From an uncultured Rhodospirillales bacterium (GTDB taxonomy: Bacteria > Pseudomonadota > Alphaproteobacteria > Acetobacterales > Acetobacteraceae), in contig CAIYMY010000119.1 of NCBI GenBank assembly GCA_903927465.1, positions 1-35,377 of the forward strand: DNA of 35,377 nucleotides. Direction: 5' to 3'. Below are positions 31,074 through 35,377 of this stretch, in pieces. The number at the start of each line of letters is the position of its first letter. Positions within the stretch are counted from its first letter, which is position 1. The notes under the pieces were generated by a model. That model had not been told where the DNA came from. It ran no database searches and saw only the letters and a program-made list of their open reading frames with translations. Position numbers and translations under genes: made by a program.

Positions 31074-33191
31074 ATGGGAATCCTGTCAGCCCGCCCCGAA
31101 CCGCCCGCCGCCGCCGAGGACCCCCTCGCGCGGCTACTGGCGCCTATTGAAAGCCTGCCCGGGCTGCGCAAGCCGGAATTGCTGACGCGCGCGGCGGGTG
31201 GGGGGCGGGTGCTGGATTTGCTTCTGCATTTGCCAGAACGCGTGCAGCATCGCCCGGTTTTGCGCGGGCTGGCGAGCGCGATTGAGGGGCAGGAAGTAAC
31301 GCTGGAACTGCGCATTACCGGCGCCCCAGCAGGCGGGGGACGCGGGCCTTGGACGGTACCGGCGATTTGCGGCGCCGATCCGGTGGCGTTGATCTCCTTC
31401 TCCCGCGCCACTTGGGCGGGCACGGCGCTGGCGCGCGCCCTCCCGCAGGGGGCGGAGCGGCGCGTGGCGGGGCGGCTCAAGGCCTATCAGCGCGCCTGGC
31501 AATTGGAATTGGATGCGGACCCGCTGGTGGAACCGCCGCTCAGCATCCCGCTTTGGCAGCCAATGTGGCCGCTGACGGCCGGGCTTTCCTGGCGGAATAT
31601 GGCCGATGCGCTGGATGGGGCGCTCAAAGCCCTGCCTGATATGCCGGAATGGGTGGATGGCCCGTTGCTGAAGCGCGAAGCCTGGCCTGGCTTTACCGAG
31701 GCTTTGCGCGCCCTGCACGCGCCCCAGGCACAAAGCGCCGAGGCGCCTCGCCGGCGGCTTGGCTATGATGAATTGCTGGCAGGGCAGATCGCCCTTGGCC
31801 TGGTGCGGCGCCGGTCGCGCGAAAGACCAGGCAGGGCACTGATGGGCGATGAGCGTCTGCGCGGCCCTGCCTTGGCCGCCTTTGGCCATGCGCCAACGCC
31901 TTCCCAGCTTCAGGCCATGGCCGAGATAGATGCTGATCTGGCGGCGCCCCGGCGCATGCTGCGCCTGCTGCAAGGCGATGTCGGCGCCGGCAAAACCCTG
32001 GTCGCGCTGATGGCCATGCTGCGCGCGGTGGAAGCCGGCGCCCAGGCCGCCTTGATGGCACCGACCGAATTGCTCGCCCGGCAGCATGTGCGGAGTTTTG
32101 AGCGGCTTTGCGGCGCCGCAGGGGTGCCGGTGGCGCTGCTCGCAGGCAGTGTGAAGGGCAAGGAAAGGCGCCGGGTGCTGCAAGGGCTGGCGGATGGAAC
32201 ACTCCCCATCGTGATTGGCACTCATGCGCTGTTTCAGGAAGGGGTCGCCTTCAAGGATCTGGGCCTGGCCGTGGTGGATGAACAGCACCGCTTTGGCGTG
32301 GCGCAGCGCCTATTGCTGGCGGAAAAGGGCCAGGCTGCGGATATGCTGGTCATGACCGCAACGCCCATTCCGCGCACACTGTTGCTGACGCAATGGGGCG
32401 AAATGGCCGTCAGCCGCATGGAAGGCAAACCCGCCGGGCGCCAGCCCATCGCAACGCGCATCTTGAGCCAGGAACGCCTGCCGGAGATCGTCGCCCGCCT
32501 GCATGAAGCGGTGGCACGCGGCGCCCGCGCCTATTGGGTGGTGCGCGCCATCACCGGCAGCGAAAAGGATGACAGTGTCGCCGCCGAGGACCGCTTTGCT
32601 GAGCTTTCCGCCCATTTCCCGGGCCGCGTTGGCCTGGCCCATGGCATGCAAGATGTCGCGGTGCGCGAAGCTGCTTTGGGCGATTTCGCCGCCGGGCGGA
32701 CCAATATCCTGGTCGCCACCACCGTCATTGAAGTGGGCGTGGATGTGCCGGAAGCGACCATCATGCTGATTGAACAGGCAGAACGCTTCGGCCTGGCCGC
32801 GCTGCATCAGCTGCGCGGGCGCGTCGGGCGGGGGCGGGAGGCATCATCATGCCTTTTAGTGCATTCCCCGGGCCTGAGTGACGGCGAAAGGCGGCGCTTG
32901 CTGGTGCTACGCGATACCGAAGACGGTTTCGTGATCGCTGAGGAGGATTTGAAATCCCGCGGCGGCGGTGATGCTTTGGGTGCGCGCCAGGCCGGGCTGC
33001 CCGGCGCCCGGCTATTTGATGCGCGGGAAGACCCGGATGAGTTTTCGCGGCTGGTGCAGATTGCCCATCGCGATGCGGAAGCGCTGCTGACGCGCGATGC
33101 GGCGCTTGCCTCCCCGCGCGGGCAGGCGGCGCGGCTTTTGCTCAGGCTTTTTGGCCATGATCTTTCCATGGCGCCGCTGGATGCCGGCTGA
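31074..33191 (+). CDS. recG: ATP-dependent DNA helicase RecG
   Basis: A 705-residue branch-migration helicase that remodels stalled forks and Holliday junctions. The N-terminal wedge/OB domain includes LLLHLPERVQHRPV. The helicase core has Walker A LLQGDVGAGKTLVALMAML, MAPTELLARQH, VVDEQHRFGVAQR (the DEQH box typical of RecG), VMTATPIPRTLLLTQWG and motif VI ALHQLRGRVGRGRE. The C-terminal domain begins about RDTEDGFVIAEEDLKSRGGG. Length is normal. Its start is 37 bp from sdhE on the other strand. The related translocase mfd lies next door, divergently; the two share the motor type. Confidence 0.95.
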   Translation: MGILSARPEPPAAAEDPLARLLAPIESLPGLRKPELLTRAAGGGRVLDLLLHLPERVQHRPVLRGLASAIEGQEVTLELRITGAPAGGGRGPWTVPAICGADPVALISFSRATWAGTALARALPQGAERRVAGRLKAYQRAWQLELDADPLVEPPLSIPLWQPMWPLTAGLSWRNMADALDGALKALPDMPEWVDGPLLKREAWPGFTEALRALHAPQAQSAEAPRRRLGYDELLAGQIALGLVRRRSRERPGRALMGDERLRGPALAAFGHAPTPSQLQAMAEIDADLAAPRRMLRLLQGDVGAGKTLVALMAMLRAVEAGAQAALMAPTELLARQHVRSFERLCGAAGVPVALLAGSVKGKERRRVLQGLADGTLPIVIGTHALFQEGVAFKDLGLAVVDEQHRFGVAQRLLLAEKGQAADMLVMTATPIPRTLLLTQWGEMAVSRMEGKPAGRQPIATRILSQERLPEIVARLHEAVARGARAYWVVRAITGSEKDDSVAAEDRFAELSAHFPGRVGLAHGMQDVAVREAALGDFAAGRTNILVATTVIEVGVDVPEATIMLIEQAERFGLAALHQLRGRVGRGREASSCLLVHSPGLSDGERRRLLVLRDTEDGFVIAEEDLKSRGGGDALGARQAGLPGARLFDAREDPDEFSRLVQIAHRDAEALLTRDAALASPRGQAARLLLRLFGHDLSMAPLDAG

Positions 33192-33251
33192 CGCGCTTCC
33201 CCTGGGGGCTTGCAAGGCGGCGCGGGAAGGGTCAAATCGCGGCGCGCCACT

Positions 33252-33281
33252 TTGCAAAAAATTGAGTTGAGGCAGGATAAT
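33252..33281 (+). promoter_or_regulatory. Predicted promoter of the Gld-type ABC operon
   Basis: TTGCAA (33252-33257) and GATAAT (33276-33281) are separated by 18 bp in a short AT-rich stretch after recG. The transcription start would fall close to the GGGAG binding site and TTG start at 33294, giving a very short leader. Confidence 0.5.
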
Positions 33282-33293
33282 GGGAGATAGGCT

Positions 33294-34022
33294 TTGGCCG
33301 CGCTGATCGAAATCGAGCGCCTGACCAAGCGCTTTGGCGCCTTCACCGCTGTTGATGATGTGTCCTTCACGGTGAATCGTGGAGAGGTTGTTGGCTTCCT
33401 TGGCCCCAATGGCGCCGGCAAATCCACCACCATGAAAATGCTGGCGGGTTTTGTCACACCCAGCGCCGGCACGGCACGCATTTGCGGGCAGGATGTCATT
33501 GAAGCCCCCGTCGCGGCCAAGCGCGCGCTTGGCTATCTGCCGGAAGGCGCGCCCACCTATCCTGAAATGACCGTCACGGGGTTTTTGGCCTTCATCGCGC
33601 GCATTCGCGGTTTCAGCGGGGCCGAGGCAACTGAACGCATGGCCCGCGCCATGGCGATGACGCAGTTGGAAGGCGTGCGCCTGCAACCCATCGAAACGCT
33701 GTCCAAGGGTTTCAAGCGCCGCGTTGGCCTGGCTCAGGCGCTGCTGCATGACCCGCCCGTTCTAGTGCTGGATGAACCGACCGATGGCCTGGACCCGAAC
33801 CAGAAGCATGAGGTGCGTGAATTGATCCGCCGCATGGCGCCCGAAAAGGCCATCGTGATTTCAACGCATATCCTGGAAGAAGTGGATGCGGTCTGCACCC
33901 GCGCCATCATCATCGCGCGCGGCAAGGTGCTGGCCGATGCCACGCCCAAAGAATTAGAGGCCCCCGGCAAAACCCTGGAACAAGTCTTCCGCGATTTGAC
34001 CCTGAAGCAGGAGGCCGCCTGA
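33294..34022 (+). CDS. Gld-type ABC transporter ATP-binding protein
   Basis: A 242-residue ABC ATPase of the GldA/CcmA-like group. Walker A GPNGAGKST (from residue 37), signature LSKGFKRRVGLAQALLHDPP and Walker B VLVLDEPTDGLDP are all present, and the H-loop lies in IVISTHILEEVD. It starts at TTG 33294, about 7 nt after GGGAG; no ATG is available nearby and homologues begin IEIERLTKRFG. Its stop overlaps the permease ATG by one base. The ATPase, permease and GldG-like protein form one operon. In Bacteroidota GldAFG act in gliding; in proteobacteria the same trio occurs without gliding and its cargo is unknown. Confidence 0.92.
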   Translation: MAALIEIERLTKRFGAFTAVDDVSFTVNRGEVVGFLGPNGAGKSTTMKMLAGFVTPSAGTARICGQDVIEAPVAAKRALGYLPEGAPTYPEMTVTGFLAFIARIRGFSGAEATERMARAMAMTQLEGVRLQPIETLSKGFKRRVGLAQALLHDPPVLVLDEPTDGLDPNQKHEVRELIRRMAPEKAIVISTHILEEVDAVCTRAIIIARGKVLADATPKELEAPGKTLEQVFRDLTLKQEAA

Positions 34023-34753
34023 TGCGCGCTGCCCTGCTGGTCGCTCGCCGGGAATTGTCCGGCTATTTCGCGACCCCCGTTGCTTACGTCTTCATCGTGA
34101 TTTTCCTGATGATGGCCGGTGCCATGACCTTCAGTCTGGGCGGTTTCTTCAATCGCGGCCAGGCTGATCTTGGCCCCTTCTTCGGTTTCGTCCCTTGGCT
34201 GTTCCTGTTTCTGGTGCCTGCATTGACGATGCGGCTTTGGGCGGAGGAACGCCGGCTTGGCACGATTGAATTGCTGCTGACTTTGCCCATGGCGCAATGG
34301 CAGGCGGTGCTTGGCAAGTTCCTCGCCGCTTGGGCCTTTTGCGCCATTGCACTGGCGCTGACCTTTCCGCTGGTGATGACGGTGAATTTTCTGGGTCGCC
34401 CCGATAATGGCGTGGTCGCTGCCGGCTATGGCGCCTGCCTGCTGATGGCGGGCGCTTATCTGGCGATCGGTTCCGCCATGTCGGCCATGACCAAGAACCA
34501 GGTGATCGCCTTCGTACTGGCCGTGGCAGTTTGCTTCCTGTTTGCCGTCGCCGGCAGCGCTTTGGTGACGGATTTCCTGAGCCAGCGCATGCCGGTATTG
34601 GCGGAGGTCGCGCGCGCGCTATCGCTCACGGAACGCTTCAACGGCCTCACGCGCGGCGTGATTGCGCTGCGTGATGTGGTGTTTTTTGCGTCCTTCATCG
34701 GATTCTGGCTTTTCGTGAATGCGGTGGTGCTTGACCATCGGAAGGCTGACTAG
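34022..34753 (+). CDS. ABC transporter permease (GldF-like)
   Basis: A 243-residue ABC-2-type inner membrane subunit with about six hydrophobic helices. The start reads ALLVARRELSGYFATPVAYV, the usual opening of GldF-type permeases (a helix beginning E-L-x-x-Y-F-x-T-P-x-A-Y-V), and FVPWLFLFLVPALTMRLWAE and ERRLGTIELLLTLPMAQWQA are typical of the family. The ATG at 34022 shares a base with the preceding stop (TGATG), so it is translationally coupled to the ATPase. The next gene begins 3 bp after its stop. Confidence 0.92.
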   Translation: MRAALLVARRELSGYFATPVAYVFIVIFLMMAGAMTFSLGGFFNRGQADLGPFFGFVPWLFLFLVPALTMRLWAEERRLGTIELLLTLPMAQWQAVLGKFLAAWAFCAIALALTFPLVMTVNFLGRPDNGVVAAGYGACLLMAGAYLAIGSAMSAMTKNQVIAFVLAVAVCFLFAVAGSALVTDFLSQRMPVLAEVARALSLTERFNGLTRGVIALRDVVFFASFIGFWLFVNAVVLDHRKAD

Positions 34754-34756
34754 ACC

Positions 34757-35377
34757 ATGGCTGATCAAATGAAGGCAAAGCCCGGCACGCGGCGAATCTG
34801 GTCCTCGGCGCTTGGGGTGGTGGCGGCGCTGGCGCTGGCCATCGGCGTCAATATGTTGGTGGAGCGTTTCGCGCCGCGCGCGCGGCTCGATCTGACAGCG
34901 CAAAAACTTTACACGCTGTCGGATGGTACGCGCAGCGTGCTCTCTGGCCTGCAAGACCCGGTGACGCTGCGGCTGTTTTATTCACGCAAGCTCGGCACTG
35001 CTGTCCCGGCCTTCGGTGCCTATGCGGAACGTGTGCGCGCGATGCTGGATGAATATGTCGCGGTCTCGGGCGGCAAGCTGCGGCTTGAAGTGCTGGACCC
35101 AGAGCCCTTCAGCGAAACCGAAGACCGTGCGCTGGCTTTTGGCTTGCAAGGCGTGCCGGTGGATCAGTCTGGTGAGCAGGTTTATTTCGGCCTGGTTGGC
35201 GCGAATTTACTGGATGACGAACGCAATATCCCCTTCTTCCAGCCGGACCGTGAACGCTTTCTGGAATTTGATCTGACGCGCTTGGTTTATGAGCTTTCCA
35301 ACCCGCGCCGCCCGGTGATTGGCGTGATGTCGCCCTTGCCTTTGAATGGCGATCCGCGCGCGATGATGATGCGCCAG
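34757..35377 (+). CDS. GldG-like ABC-type auxiliary protein (truncated by window end)
   Basis: The first 207 codons of a larger gene. There is one membrane helix near residues 17-35 (ALGVVAALALAIGVNMLVER), then the GldG/ABC_transp_aux start ARLDLTAQKLYTLSDGTRSV, a first strand VTLRLFYSRKLGTAVPAFGA, LEVLDPEPFSETEDRALAFG and YFGLVGANLLDDERNIPFFQ. Family members have a large extracytoplasmic domain with a second membrane helix at the far end, not seen here. It is the third gene of the Gld-type operon, starting 3 bp after the permease stop. Confidence 0.85.
   Translation, partial: MADQMKAKPGTRRIWSSALGVVAALALAIGVNMLVERFAPRARLDLTAQKLYTLSDGTRSVLSGLQDPVTLRLFYSRKLGTAVPAFGAYAERVRAMLDEYVAVSGGKLRLEVLDPEPFSETEDRALAFGLQGVPVDQSGEQVYFGLVGANLLDDERNIPFFQPDRERFLEFDLTRLVYELSNPRRPVIGVMSPLPLNGDPRAMMMRQ

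Overview
The window looks like chromosomal DNA of a high-GC alphaproteobacterium, most likely from the Rhodospirillales/Acetobacteraceae. The reasons are the petABC operon next to hemF, the order mutY (divergent) / DUF721 / DsbA-like / smc, a plant-type class II glutamate-cysteine ligase, an ETF-beta-methyltransferase-like gene coupled to ubiA, and sdhE overlapping mfd. The assignment is inferred from gene content and protein style; no database search was run.

Region by region. 1-2.1 kb is accessory DNA: the 3' end of an IS110-family transposase, two copies of a REP-like palindrome, a glyoxalase-fold gene, an internally deleted TctC/Bug receptor remnant, a possible FlaG-like small gene and a hypothetical gene. 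2.2-4.6 kb is a two-gene minus-strand operon: an amino-acid ABC substrate-binding protein, then a class III aminotransferase. 4.7-5.6 kb has a GST and a possible 33-codon ORF. 5.6-8.3 kb is the cytochrome bc1 operon petABC (minus) with a strong intrinsic terminator, and hemF diverges from it. 9.4-12.6 kb carries a sulfurtransferase, a methyltransferase coupled to ubiA, and rsmE. 12.7-14.0 kb is gshA.

14.0-16.7 kb is the most unusual segment. The last 244 bp of gshA recur as a direct repeat at 16452-16695. Between the copies lies AT-richer DNA holding a stem-loop-rich non-coding stretch, a 28-codon ORF reading like a bare signal peptide or small hydrophobic peptide with its own Shine-Dalgarno, and an unrecognised 622-residue membrane protein. 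It looks like an islet that recombined in at the gshA 3' end and brought a diverged gshA tail with it.

From 16.8 kb the window returns to core genes: a chemoreceptor with a C-terminal PilZ-like domain, mutY, DUF721 (DciA-like), a DsbA-like thioredoxin, a very Ala-rich long SMC, an HtrA-like protease, a GrpE-like 3' fragment, tRNA-Pro(TGG), a CAT-anticodon tRNA on the opposite strand, mfd, sdhE and recG. The window ends in a Gld-type ABC export operon (ATPase, permease, truncated GldG-like auxiliary protein).

Functional themes are respiration and haem (petABC, hemF, sdhE, ubiA), thiol and redox metabolism (gshA, GST, sulfurtransferase, DsbA-like) and genome maintenance (mutY, smc, mfd, recG, DUF721).
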